Positions 1-5,240 of a DNA stretch of 10,147 nt are shown one piece after another. A model generated the notes under the pieces. That model was not told where the DNA came from and searched no databases. It saw nothing but the letters and a program-made list of their open reading frames with translations. The first letter of the stretch is position 1, and each line of letters starts with the position of its first letter. The DNA is taken from the NCBI GenBank assembly GCA_014378225.1, contig JACMOA010000010.1, positions 1 through 10,147 on the forward strand. The letters are read 5' to 3'. The translations under genes were made by a program, and so were the position numbers. The stretch comes from Deinococcales bacterium. Lineage in GTDB: Bacteria > Deinococcota > Deinococci > Deinococcales > Deinococcaceae.

Positions 1-549
1 CATCACCTGATTGGTGAGGGTACTACCGCCCTCGAGCCGGTTTCCGGTGACGGCTTTGAACAAGCTGCGGGCTAGTCCCAGCGGGTCTACACCGTGATGC
101 TGATAAAAACGGCGGTCCTCGTTGGTGACTACTGCGGCAGCCAGAAAAGGACTCACCTCACCCAGCGAACCCAGCGGGTAGTGCAATTTGGTTCCGTCCG
201 GCAGCGTGCCGCCCAGAGTCCCAATTTTAGAACCATCTCGAGCGTAGACCGTAGTGCTCTGTCCCAGGCCCAGCGTCTCGAGCGAACGGGCCGGAGGCAA
301 CTCGAGATACCATTTGAAACCAAAAAAAAGCAGAACTGCCAGTAAAATTAGCAACAAACGGCGTAGCCACAAAAAGAAAAATCTCAGCGGTCCCCGCCCC
401 CTTCGCGCCCCCCCCGAACCCGGTCTGCTCGAGGGCGATTTACGGCCCTGCCGCGCCTGTTTTCGGGCTTCGGCAATGCTGGGGAGGCGTCCAAATTTGC
501 TCGAGGGAGGCGCACTGGAAGGGGGTTTTCCGCTGTGCGGCTTGGTCAC
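1..549 (-). CDS. Class A penicillin-binding protein, N-terminal part (truncated by window edge)
   Basis: This is a bifunctional peptidoglycan synthase: an inner-membrane glycosyltransferase that polymerises lipid II, normally followed by a transpeptidase domain that lies outside the window. Reading the minus strand from GTG at 549 gives 183 codons. Residues 1-60 form a basic, Pro/Ser/Arg-rich cytoplasmic tail. Residues about 57-81 form one hydrophobic membrane anchor (LLLILLAVLLFFGF). The GT51 domain then begins. Its motif 1 is EDRRFYQHHGVD at 144-155, with Glu144 the expected catalytic residue, and its motif 2 is GGSTLTNQ at 174-181, where GGSTxTQQ is usual. The frame has stops at 559-561 and 574-576, so translation must start after them; GTG at 549 is the first usable start. 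No Shine-Dalgarno sequence is visible, but TAAAAT lies at 556-561, which suggests a leaderless mRNA. The family call is firm; the exact start is less so. Confidence 0.93.
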   Translation of the reverse strand, partial: MTKPHSGKPPSSAPPSSKFGRLPSIAEARKQARQGRKSPSSRPGSGGARRGRGPLRFFFLWLRRLLLILLAVLLFFGFKWYLELPPARSLETLGLGQSTTVYARDGSKIGTLGGTLPDGTKLHYPLGSLGEVSPFLAAAVVTNEDRRFYQHHGVDPLGLARSLFKAVTGNRLEGGSTLTNQVM

Positions 550-555
550 GTTCGT

Positions 556-561
556 ATTTTA
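556..561 (-). promoter_or_regulatory. Candidate -10 box of the penicillin-binding protein gene
   Basis: On the minus strand TAAAAT ends 6 nt before the GTG start at 549. This fits the TANNNT -10 element placed about 7 nt before the start codon that is known for leaderless Deinococcus genes. No convincing -35 element is seen. Confidence 0.45.
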
Positions 562-621
562 CAACTGTGGGGCTTATGGAGTCTGAGAGTTGCTCGAGAG
601 AGGGTGGGAATAAGTTAAAGA

Positions 622-684
622 GCGCCTCCGGCTGTCTTGAGCAGAACGGTACCTAGCGGGCTTGCTCAAGACATCAAGAGGCGC
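622..684. repeat. Nested inverted repeat / large stem-loop in divergent spacer
   Basis: Two perfect inverted repeats are nested. The outer pair is GCGCCTC (622-628) with GAGGCGC (678-684). The inner pair is GTCTTGAGCA (634-643) with TGCTCAAGAC (663-672). They are separated on each side by exactly 5 unpaired bases, giving a symmetric internal loop, and the 19-nt apical loop contains the palindrome GGTACC. A T-rich stretch (691-699) follows on the plus strand and another short one follows on the minus strand. The element sits between two divergent genes, where a terminator is not needed. It could be a small structured RNA, a REP or MITE-like dispersed element, or a protein-binding dyad. Confidence 0.7.
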
Positions 685-724
685 AACGCCTTTTGTTTGT
701 CGCAACCCCGGTTGTACAAAACGC

Positions 725-730
725 TAACAT
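725..730 (+). promoter_or_regulatory. Candidate -10 box of the GNAT gene
   Basis: TAACAT lies 8 nt before the ATG at 739, and no Shine-Dalgarno sequence is present, which again suggests a leaderless or near-leaderless transcript. An alternative is TTGTTT (693-698) with TACAAA (715-720) at 16-nt spacing. Confidence 0.35.
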
Positions 731-738
731 AGTTCTCA

Positions 739-1308
739 ATGCCGCAATCCTGGCGTGTCCAGCATGGTCGTGTGACCCTGAAAACCCTCGAGCAACTTTC
801 CCAGGAGGATTGGCGGCGCTTCTTTTCTTACTTCAGAGACCGTGAAATTGCTGATTGGAACGGGGCTAAACCCACCCGTTACCCATTCTGGCTGTTCAAG
901 AAATTGATGCTAGACGACTTTAACGCCCTCGAGCGCTTTTCCTTTGGCATGTACGACGAACTCGAGCAATTTATGGGCAGCGTGGAACTCTACGATTTGC
1001 ACCCCTACCCACCCGCCACCCCTAAAATAGCCACTTTGGGCATTGTGATTGGCGAGCGTGAGCGCTGGGGCAAGGGCTACGGGCGTGAGGCGGTGCGGGC
1101 GGCGCTCGAGTTTGCGTTTTCGCGGCTTCCCTCTGCCCTCGAGCGGGTCAGGCTGACTACCTTTTTGCACAACAAACGCGCTCAGGCCGCGTTTAAAGCG
1201 GCTGGTTTCAGGCAGGTGGGTCTTCACGAACGAACAGACCACACTGACGTGTTGATGGAAATTTCCCGGCTCGAGTGGGTTGAAGAACAGGAGCGGGTGA
1301 GCGGGTGA
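739..1308 (+). CDS. GNAT family N-acetyltransferase (RimJ/RimL-like)
   Basis: This is a 189-residue cytosolic acetyl-CoA-dependent N-acetyltransferase; the substrate cannot be told from sequence. The C-terminal half carries the GNAT fold. A beta strand (LGIVIGERE, 100-108) leads into the acetyl-CoA pyrophosphate-binding motif RWGKGYG (109-115, the R/Q-x-x-G-x-G/A signature), then a helix (EAVRAALEFAF). Next comes LERVRLTTFLHNKRAQAAFKAAGF (134-157 region), the characteristic strand, N-x-R-A helix and GF turn of RimJ/RimL-type members. The end, DVLMEISRLEW, matches the last strand. The N-terminal half (residues 1-95) is less typical, with a Trp/Phe-rich segment. The gene stands alone, divergent from the penicillin-binding protein gene. 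Its last codons and stop lie in a triplicated 8-bp repeat, so the C-terminus may vary between strains. Five in-frame CTCGAG sites are read as Leu-Glu. Confidence 0.88.
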   Translation: MPQSWRVQHGRVTLKTLEQLSQEDWRRFFSYFRDREIADWNGAKPTRYPFWLFKKLMLDDFNALERFSFGMYDELEQFMGSVELYDLHPYPPATPKIATLGIVIGERERWGKGYGREAVRAALEFAFSRLPSALERVRLTTFLHNKRAQAAFKAAGFRQVGLHERTDHTDVLMEISRLEWVEEQERVSG

Positions 1309-1314
1309 GCGGGG
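1291..1314. repeat. Triplicate 8-bp tandem repeat at the GNAT stop codon
   Basis: GAGCGGGT occurs at 1291-1298 and 1299-1306, followed by GAGCGGGG at 1307-1314. The GNAT stop codon (1306-1308) spans the second and third units. Because 8 is not a multiple of 3, slippage by one unit would shift the frame and change the protein end. Confidence 0.75.
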
Positions 1315-1319
1315 GTGAG

Positions 1320-1347
1320 TTCTCTATTCTCCTTTTACAGTTCTCTA
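1320..1347. repeat. Degenerate heptamer array (STRR-like)
   Basis: Four consecutive 7-bp units are seen in the spacer upstream of malQ: TTCTCTA, TTCTCCT, a diverged unit, and TTCTCTA again. The unit is pyrimidine-rich on the plus strand. Confidence 0.5.
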
Positions 1348-1348
1348 G

Positions 1349-1354
1349 TACACT
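1349..1354 (+). promoter_or_regulatory. Candidate -10 box for malQ
   Basis: TACACT has the same form as the boxes found directly before three other genes in this window (3215, 5235 and 8074). Here it would give a leader of about 140 nt before malQ, which unlike those genes has a good Shine-Dalgarno sequence. A weak TTCTCC (1327-1332) lies 16 nt upstream as a possible -35. Confidence 0.35.
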
Positions 1355-1371
1355 GAATCTCGAATTTGGAA

Positions 1372-1384
1372 CCAATTCAATTGG
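1372..1384. promoter_or_regulatory. Perfect 13-bp palindrome, possible operator before malQ
   Basis: CCAATTCAATTGG is a perfect dyad of two 6-bp arms around one base. It lies about 18 nt after the candidate TACACT -10 box, just past the expected transcription start, a usual place for a repressor site. No regulator gene is in the window. Confidence 0.45.
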
Positions 1385-1454
1385 GAGCAGCCACGCTCGA
1401 GGACAGGCACTGGTCTAAACCTCTTTTTGGCTGAAAAGACCCTGGAAGACGGTT

Positions 1455-1482
1455 TTAGCTCATCACTCATGGCTCATGGCTG
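1455..1482. repeat. Degenerate heptamer array immediately before malQ
   Basis: Four adjacent 7-bp units occupy 1455-1461, 1462-1468, 1469-1475 and 1476-1482. The last two are ATGGCTC and ATGGCTG and the first two are diverged copies. The upstream ATG at 1476 lies inside this repeat, a further reason not to use it as the malQ start. Confidence 0.6.
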
Positions 1483-1490
1483 AAACAAAC

Positions 1491-1496
1491 AGGAGA
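1491..1496 (+). promoter_or_regulatory. Shine-Dalgarno site that sets the malQ start
   Basis: AGGAGA lies 6 nt before ATG 1503 and well inside the longer reading frame that would begin at 1476. It decides for the shorter protein. Confidence 0.8.
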
Positions 1497-1502
1497 AACA
1501 CT

Positions 1503-3032
1503 ATGGAACTGACACGCTCGAGCGGAATTTTGGCCCACCCCACCTCGTTTCCGGGACGCTACGGAATTGGTGAACTGGGGCTGGAAACCTATGCATTTAT
1601 AGACTGGCTCTCGAGTGCAGGACAGAAATGGTGGCAGGTGATGCCGCTGGGTCCCACAGGTTACGGCGACAGCCCCTATCAATCCTTTAGCGCGTTTGCG
1701 GGGAACCCTTATCTGATTAGTCTGGACGCGCTCGAGGCCGATGGCTTGCTCTCGAGCGAAGACCTCGAGCCAGTCCCGGATTTTGGCCCGGACAAGGTAG
1801 ATTTTGGCTGGTTATACTCCTGGAAATTTGGCATTCTCGAGCGGGCGTATGCACACTTTTTAGGGGGAAAGGGAGAATCACTGCGGCTCGAGTTTGAGGC
1901 GTTCAAAAAACAGGAAGCGTCCTGGCTCGAGGACTACACCCTGTTTATGGCGGTCAAGGGAACCCAGGACACCGTAGACCCTTTTGGCAATCCCTGCAAA
2001 GGTGCGCCCTGGAATGAGTGGCCTGAAGACATCCGCTCGAGGCAACCCGAGGCGATGGGGCGCTACCGTGCGGAGCTGCTCGAGACGATTGACCGTTTCG
2101 CGTTTTATCAGTTTCTGTTTTTCCGCCAGTGGACCCAGGTGCGCGAGTACGCCGTAAGTAAAAATATCCGCATCATTGGAGATATTCCCATCTTTGTGGC
2201 GATGGACTCGAGCGATGCCTGGGCCAACCCCAGCGAGTTTCTTTTCGATGAAACCGGACAGCCTACCGTGGTGGCGGGTGTGCCGCCAAATTACTTCAGC
2301 GAGACCGGGCAACTATGGGGCAATCCGCTGTACCGCTGGGACAAGATGAGGGAGGACGGTTTTGCGTGGTGGGTTGAGCGCTTCCGGGGCAGTCTCAAAC
2401 TCTATGACCTCATCCGGGTAGACCACTTCCGGGGTTTTGAAGCCTACTGGGAGGTTCCAGCAAGTGAGGAAACCGCTGTGAAGGGCCGCTGGGTCAAGGC
2501 TCCCGGAAAGGAGCTTTTTGAAGCGGTCAAGGCTGCACTGGGAGATTTGCCCATCATCGCCGAAGATTTGGGCGTGATTACCCCCGAAGTGGAGGAACTG
2601 CGCGACGGCACTGGATATCCCGGAATGGCAGTGCTGCAATTTGCCTTTGCAGGCGGCGAAGACTGGAGTGAGAATGCGTTTTTGCCGGAGAACCTGCGTG
2701 AAAATCAGGTGGTTTATACCGGAACCCACGATAACGACACCACGCGGGGCTGGTTTATAGAACTCACTGGGGACGAACTCGAGCACCTGAAAAAATATAT
2801 TCCAGACGCTGAAGAAGATAAAATTGCTTGGCAACTGCTCGAGATGGCGTGGCATTCCAAGGCGGACCTGGCGATTGTACCGCTGCAAGACCTGATGAAT
2901 TTAGGCACTGAGGCCCGTATGAACTTACCCGGCAGGCTGGGCAACAACTGGGAGTGGCGCTTTAAAAGTGGAATGCTGAGCGCGTTCACAGTGCGGCGGC
3001 TCAAGGCGCTCACGGTGGAAGTGGGGCGCTAG
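1503..3032 (+). CDS. malQ: 4-alpha-glucanotransferase (amylomaltase, GH77)
   Basis: This enzyme transfers alpha-1,4-glucan segments between maltodextrins, releasing glucose, in cytosolic maltose/glycogen metabolism (EC 2.4.1.25). The 509 residues match the short bacterial amylomaltase length of about 500, as in Thermus aquaticus. The N-terminus has the family signature around LAHPTSFPGRYGIGELG and QKWWQVMPLGPTGYGDSPYQ. The catalytic residues expected from the T. aquaticus enzyme are present: nucleophile Asp307 in RVDHFRGF, acid/base Glu354 in IIAEDLG, and Asp410 in GTHDNDT. The C-terminal LQDLMNLGTEARMNLPG (461-477 region) is also typical. I start at ATG 1503, not 1476, because AGGAG (1491-1495) lies 7 nt before it and homologues begin at MEL. 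A terminator follows at 3117. No maltose transport gene adjoins it. The gene carries 13 CTCGAG sites, read as Leu-Glu or Ser-Ser/Ser-Arg. Confidence 0.97.
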   Translation: MELTRSSGILAHPTSFPGRYGIGELGLETYAFIDWLSSAGQKWWQVMPLGPTGYGDSPYQSFSAFAGNPYLISLDALEADGLLSSEDLEPVPDFGPDKVDFGWLYSWKFGILERAYAHFLGGKGESLRLEFEAFKKQEASWLEDYTLFMAVKGTQDTVDPFGNPCKGAPWNEWPEDIRSRQPEAMGRYRAELLETIDRFAFYQFLFFRQWTQVREYAVSKNIRIIGDIPIFVAMDSSDAWANPSEFLFDETGQPTVVAGVPPNYFSETGQLWGNPLYRWDKMREDGFAWWVERFRGSLKLYDLIRVDHFRGFEAYWEVPASEETAVKGRWVKAPGKELFEAVKAALGDLPIIAEDLGVITPEVEELRDGTGYPGMAVLQFAFAGGEDWSENAFLPENLRENQVVYTGTHDNDTTRGWFIELTGDELEHLKKYIPDAEEDKIAWQLLEMAWHSKADLAIVPLQDLMNLGTEARMNLPGRLGNNWEWRFKSGMLSAFTVRRLKALTVEVGR

Positions 3033-3116
3033 CGCTCGAGCGGACCTCACCCTGACGCTTCGCGTGTCTTGGACAGAGCGGCACCTATCGGCACTCGCCG
3101 CCTGCTTGCCTGTCTT

Positions 3117-3141
3117 TCTCCACGCCGTGGAGAGGGTTTTT
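3117..3141 (+). terminator. Rho-independent terminator after malQ
   Basis: TCTCCAC (3117-3123) pairs with GTGGAGA (3127-3133) around a 3-nt loop and is followed by GGG and five T (3137-3141). It is 84 bp after the malQ stop. Confidence 0.75.
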
Positions 3142-3214
3142 GTGCTGCGGTATTTGTTAGAATCACTTGAATTCCAATGCGTCCCACGCTCCGAACTCGA
3201 GCGCCCTCATCCTA

Positions 3215-3220
3215 TACACT
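3215..3220 (+). promoter_or_regulatory. Leaderless-type -10 box of the RNHCP gene
   Basis: TACACT is followed by exactly 7 nt and then ATG 3228. This is the TANNNT arrangement known for leaderless mRNAs in Deinococcus. The box overlaps a CTCGAG copy (3219-3224). No Shine-Dalgarno sequence is present. Confidence 0.6.
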
Positions 3221-3227
3221 CGAGCGG

Positions 3228-3620
3228 ATGAGTCGTTTCACCGTTCAGGGAACCAACAACCCCTTCACCTGCTTGCACTGTGGGCGCGAAGTTCTGCCGC
3301 TCGAGAATGGGAGTGTGCGAAACCACTGTCCCCACTGTCTGTACAGCCTGCATGTGGACGTGTTTCCCGGAGACCGCGCCAGCGAGTGCGGGGGCCTGCT
3401 CGAGCCGATAGGGGTAGAGCAGAGTCCCAAAAAGGGTTGGGTCCTGCTGCACCGCTGCCAGCAATGTGGCTTTGAAGGCCGCAACAAAGCCGCGCCGGAC
3501 GACCCTGTTCAGCCAGACGACTATGAAAAAATCCTCGAGTTGAGCCGGAAAACGGTGGAGGATAAAGCGCTTCAAAAGGCCCTCGAGCGCCCCTCGAGAG
3601 GGAGGAAAGGACGTGGATAA
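3228..3620 (+). CDS. RNHCP domain-containing protein (zinc-ribbon-like, function unknown)
   Basis: This is a 130-residue cytosolic protein of the RNHCP family, named for the motif RNHCP seen here at residues 31-35. No function has been established for the family that I know of. The cysteine pattern is that of a metal-binding ribbon: CxxC at 15-18 (FTCLHCG), HCPHC with Cys34 and Cys37, Cys54 in ECGG, and CQQC at 77-80. The conserved core NHCPHCLYSLHVDVFPGDRA continues to CQQCGFEGRNKAAPDD. The tail (residues 100-130) is charged and ends in Arg/Lys/Gly. An in-frame ATG at 3177 would add 17 residues, but family members start near MSRxFTVQ, and a TACACT box sits 7 nt before ATG 3228, so I use 3228. 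The 3' end overlaps the next small ORF by 8 bp and supplies its ribosome-binding site. Confidence 0.88.
   Translation: MSRFTVQGTNNPFTCLHCGREVLPLENGSVRNHCPHCLYSLHVDVFPGDRASECGGLLEPIGVEQSPKKGWVLLHRCQQCGFEGRNKAAPDDPVQPDDYEKILELSRKTVEDKALQKALERPSRGRKGRG
3601..3605 (+). promoter_or_regulatory. Shine-Dalgarno site of the 38-codon ORF
   Basis: GGAGG lies 7 nt before GTG 3613, inside the last codons of the RNHCP gene. This is strong support for translation of the small downstream ORF. Confidence 0.6.
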
Positions 3621-3729
3621 CACTGAGAAGGACGCAACACTCGAGCGCTTACAGGCTACTTTCAGCCCCATAGAACTGGATGAAGAGGCGGAACGTTTGG
3701 CTCTCGAGATAGTCAGGGAAACTCGATAG
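3613..3729 (+). CDS. Small acidic protein of 38 residues, translationally coupled to RNHCP gene
   Basis: GTG 3613 opens a 38-codon frame ending at TAG 3727-3729. It overlaps the RNHCP stop by 8 bp and is preceded by a good GGAGG at 7-nt spacing, so the two genes look coupled. The product begins VDNTEKDATLERLQ and ends LALEIVRETR. It is acidic and amphipathic, probably largely helical after Pro20, with no Cys, no signal peptide and no membrane segment. Two CTCGAG copies fall in frame as Leu-Glu. I do not recognise a family. It could be a partner or regulator of the RNHCP protein, or a chance ORF; the overlap and ribosome-binding site favour a real gene. Confidence 0.55.
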   Translation: MDNTEKDATLERLQATFSPIELDEEAERLALEIVRETR

Positions 3730-3757
3730 GAACGGGGTCTGGCCCCTCGAGTACTTA

Positions 3758-3799
3758 CCCTTTCCCCAACTCCCCCAAAACCTGTACCCTAAACCCTGC
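3758..3799. repeat. C-rich degenerate heptamer array
   Basis: Six 7-bp steps with C at the third position run from CCCTTTC (3758) to ACCCTAA and ACCCTGC (3786-3799), directly in front of ATG 3801. The periodicity is degenerate. The candidate -10 TACCCT lies inside it. Confidence 0.4.
3785..3790 (+). promoter_or_regulatory. Candidate -10 box of the small membrane protein gene
   Basis: TACCCT lies 10 nt before ATG 3801 and fits TANNNT. There is no Shine-Dalgarno sequence, so a very short leader is likely. Confidence 0.4.
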
Positions 3800-3800
3800 T

Positions 3801-3977
3801 ATGCAAATCGCCGCCTGGATTATGGTTGCTTTAATCGTTTGCTCGAGCAGTGGCCTTTTCTATGCGGGTTTAGGACCACTGAGGAAGTCTTCGAGCGCCC
3901 GCTTTATTCTGCTTTTTGCCGCCATTCAGATGGTTCTGGCGCTGGTTTTGGTGTGGGTGACGGTGGCTCGAGGGTGA
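3801..3977 (+). CDS. Small two-helix membrane protein (58 residues), hypothetical
   Basis: ATG 3801 to TGA 3975-3977 encodes 58 residues with two clear hydrophobic segments: about 3-24 (IAAWIMVALIVC and following) and about 35-55 (FILLFAAIQMVLALVLVWV). They are joined by a short loop (residues 25-34) containing Pro, Arg and Lys. The positive loop RK predicts a hairpin with both termini outside, or a small inner-membrane subunit. No family is recognised and there is no catalytic motif. TACCCT 10 nt upstream fits the near-leaderless starts of this window. The CTCGAG copies at 3842 and 3967 are read in two different frames (Ser-Ser and Ala-Arg-Gly), which shows that codon choice alone does not explain that word. 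It lies 71 bp after the 38-codon ORF and could belong to the same unit. Confidence 0.65.
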   Translation: MQIAAWIMVALIVCSSSGLFYAGLGPLRKSSSARFILLFAAIQMVLALVLVWVTVARG

Positions 3978-3989
3978 AGACTCACCTGC

Positions 3990-4005
3990 AGCTTGCTGGC
4001 AAGCT
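3990..4005. repeat. Perfect 7-bp hairpin after the small membrane protein gene
   Basis: AGCTTGC and GCAAGCT are separated by TG. It lies 12 nt after the stop at 3977. No T-run follows, so it is a poor intrinsic terminator; it could stabilise the mRNA 3' end. Confidence 0.45.
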
Positions 4006-4344
4006 CACCCCATGATTTCCCGTACTGGTTCACGGTGTATTCGTATTTCCGTACTTGGTGTCGGGAAAGTATCTGGGAAGCGTCTAATTGTTCTGGTTTA
4101 AAAAGAGCGAACCCTGACCGGGCGTGACCCCCAACCCAGTGCTGCTTTGTCCAAAACGGTAGAACGGACGAACGTTTAGATATTGACCTGTCGAAGGTTG
4201 AGGGTGGACTACTAGGTTTTACCTCGGTGCAGTGAAGGCTTTATCTATCTGGCGATGTGCCGTATCCTGCTCAGCGACTTGCCCTTTTATTTTTCTCTCC
4301 GCTCGGCCTTTGAAGAGATGGAACTTTTTCAAGGCAACTTGTTA

Positions 4345-4399
4345 GTGGACGAGAAACGTCAAACGTCAGCTTTTTTGTCGTCTGATGTTTCTTGTCTAC
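4345..4399 (+). repeat. Long 23-bp hairpin built from heptamer units
   Basis: The arms 4345-4367 and 4377-4399 pair at 21 of 23 positions (18 Watson-Crick, 3 G-U, 2 mismatches) around a 9-nt loop ending in six T. The G-U pairs occur only in a plus-strand RNA; on the minus strand they become A-C mismatches. Part of the left arm is the direct repeat GAAACGT CAAACGT. It sits 3 bp from the stop of the opposite 137-residue gene. No T-run follows either arm, so a standard terminator is unlikely. Confidence 0.6.
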
Positions 4400-4402
4400 G
4401 AC

Positions 4403-4816
4403 TTACGCCTTTCCTCGCGTCTCGAGCCGTTTGCGCTTACTACGGGCTTCTCGGCGCATTTTAGGCTCGAGGCCCACCATCACGAAAAAATTCTCGAGGG
4501 CCTGCTCACGACCTTGAATACGGGGGTGCTCGAGCGGGGCGCACCCCGAAACAAAGGGAAGTGCGGTGTATAGCTCGAGGGCGTGCAAAATAACCGCGTC
4601 GCTGGGGGAGGTTTGAGCACGCTCTGCTAGTTCGGAATACAGCTCTCGCCGCGCTTCGGCATGAATCTGGGCAGCTTCGGGGTGGGTGCTGAGTGAGGTT
4701 GCCAGCAAATCCTGTTTGGCGATACGTCGGTAACGCTTCAAGCCGTCTAGTAAAACGTCTGGCGCTATCTCCATCCCAACCCTGACCGCTCCCACATCAC
4801 GAAACTGTCCTTTCAT
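4403..4816 (-). CDS. Conserved-looking hypothetical protein, 137 residues
   Basis: This is a soluble protein beginning MKGQFRDVGAVRVGMEIAPDVLLDGLKRYRR, rich in Arg, Lys, Ala, Glu and Leu and predicted mostly helical. There is no signal peptide and no membrane segment. The last 18 residues are strongly basic (MRREARSKRKRLETRGKA), which suggests nucleic-acid or ribosome contact. I do not recognise a family. ATG 4816 is chosen because GGGGAGG (4821-4827) lies 4 nt before it on the minus strand; the open frame extends further up to 4954, but that extension reads through AT-rich promoter-like DNA with no protein character. It is divergent from the LysM hydrolase gene across a long spacer. The stop is 3 bp from the hairpin at 4345-4399. 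Confidence 0.7.
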   Translation of the reverse strand: MKGQFRDVGAVRVGMEIAPDVLLDGLKRYRRIAKQDLLATSLSTHPEAAQIHAEARRELYSELAERAQTSPSDAVILHALELYTALPFVSGCAPLEHPRIQGREQALENFFVMVGLEPKMRREARSKRKRLETRGKA

Positions 4817-4905
4817 GCGTCCTCCCCGAAATTGAGGTGAGTGGTGGGAGAGACTCCTCCCCACTGTGTTAATAATTGTGTTGACAAAGGTATATTCACA
4901 CGGAT

Positions 4906-4946
4906 AAGTCTTCAAACACGCTCGAGAATACATTTGTGAAGACCTT
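4906..4946. promoter_or_regulatory. Inverted repeat around a CTCGAG copy, possible operator
   Basis: GTCTTCA (4908-4914) and TGAAGAC (4937-4943) are a perfect dyad, extended outward as AAG and CTT with one bulge. CTCGAG 4921-4926 lies nearly at the centre. It is in the divergent spacer about 100 bp before the 137-residue gene. Nearby on the plus strand is a perfect TTGACA (4881-4886) with a poor -10 (TAAGTC, 4905-4910). Confidence 0.35.
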
Positions 4947-5231
4947 ACGAGCACGCCCCGACTGCCCAGGATTGAAATTCAGTATAACCCTCAACCTACC
5001 GCATCTGACGGCAAGCTGACACACAGTTGACTTCCCCAAACGCTCAGGTAAAAGCCATATTTTTCATAAAGTGTAGCTCGAGCGGAAGTTTTGTGAACAA
5101 AACATGAACTGTGCAATCAAAACAATGAAATCAGTATGTTTACTCAGCTAGAAATCAGCTTGAAAAAACACTTTGCAGCACGAGGATTTTCACCTAATTT
5201 TACAAGTGTTAAGGTAAATGTGCGTTTCAAT

Positions 5232-5240
5232 TGGTACACT
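5232..5240 (+). promoter_or_regulatory. Extended -10 box of the LysM hydrolase gene
   Basis: TGG followed by TACACT matches the extended -10 form TGN-TANNNT. It ends 9 nt before ATG 5250, giving a leader of only a few bases; no Shine-Dalgarno sequence is present. The longer frame opening at 5136 would put this promoter inside the gene, so ATG 5250 is preferred. Confidence 0.55.

Larger units (their letters stand above)
3978..4402. other. 425-bp stretch without a recognisable gene
   Basis: I find no convincing protein in this stretch; a 69-codon plus-strand frame at 4255-4464 has no ribosome-binding site, looks non-protein-like and crosses the end of the opposite gene. Visible structure is as follows. 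AGCTTGC (3990-3996) pairs with GCAAGCT (3999-4005) around TG. TTTCCCG (4016-4022) pairs with CGGGAAA (4062-4068). An imperfect direct repeat, TTTCCCGTACTGG (4016) and TTTCCGTACTTGG (4047), is also present. The long hairpin at 4345-4399 closes the region. CTCGAG is absent from 3973 to 4420. It may be a decayed gene, acquired DNA or a structured RNA. Confidence 0.5.

Noticed and set aside
94..586. Two plus-strand reading frames (94-345 and 254-586)
   Set aside because: They lie opposite the penicillin-binding protein reading frame, which has clear GT51 motifs; neither has protein character.
622..684. Intrinsic terminator
   Set aside because: The genes on both sides start next to it and read away from it, so nothing needs terminating; the T-rich stretch also begins 6 nt after the stem.
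1476..1502. Earlier malQ start at 1476
   Set aside because: It falls inside a heptamer array and before the Shine-Dalgarno site that serves ATG 1503.
3978..4344. Possible riboswitch, T-box or rRNA fragment
   Set aside because: I compared the stretch with remembered core motifs of T-box, tmRNA, SRP RNA, RNase P and rRNA and saw no match; only small hairpins are evident.
4255..4464. 69-codon plus-strand frame
   Set aside because: No ribosome-binding site or -10 box, no recognisable motif, and its 3' end overlaps the opposite 137-residue gene and the hairpin.
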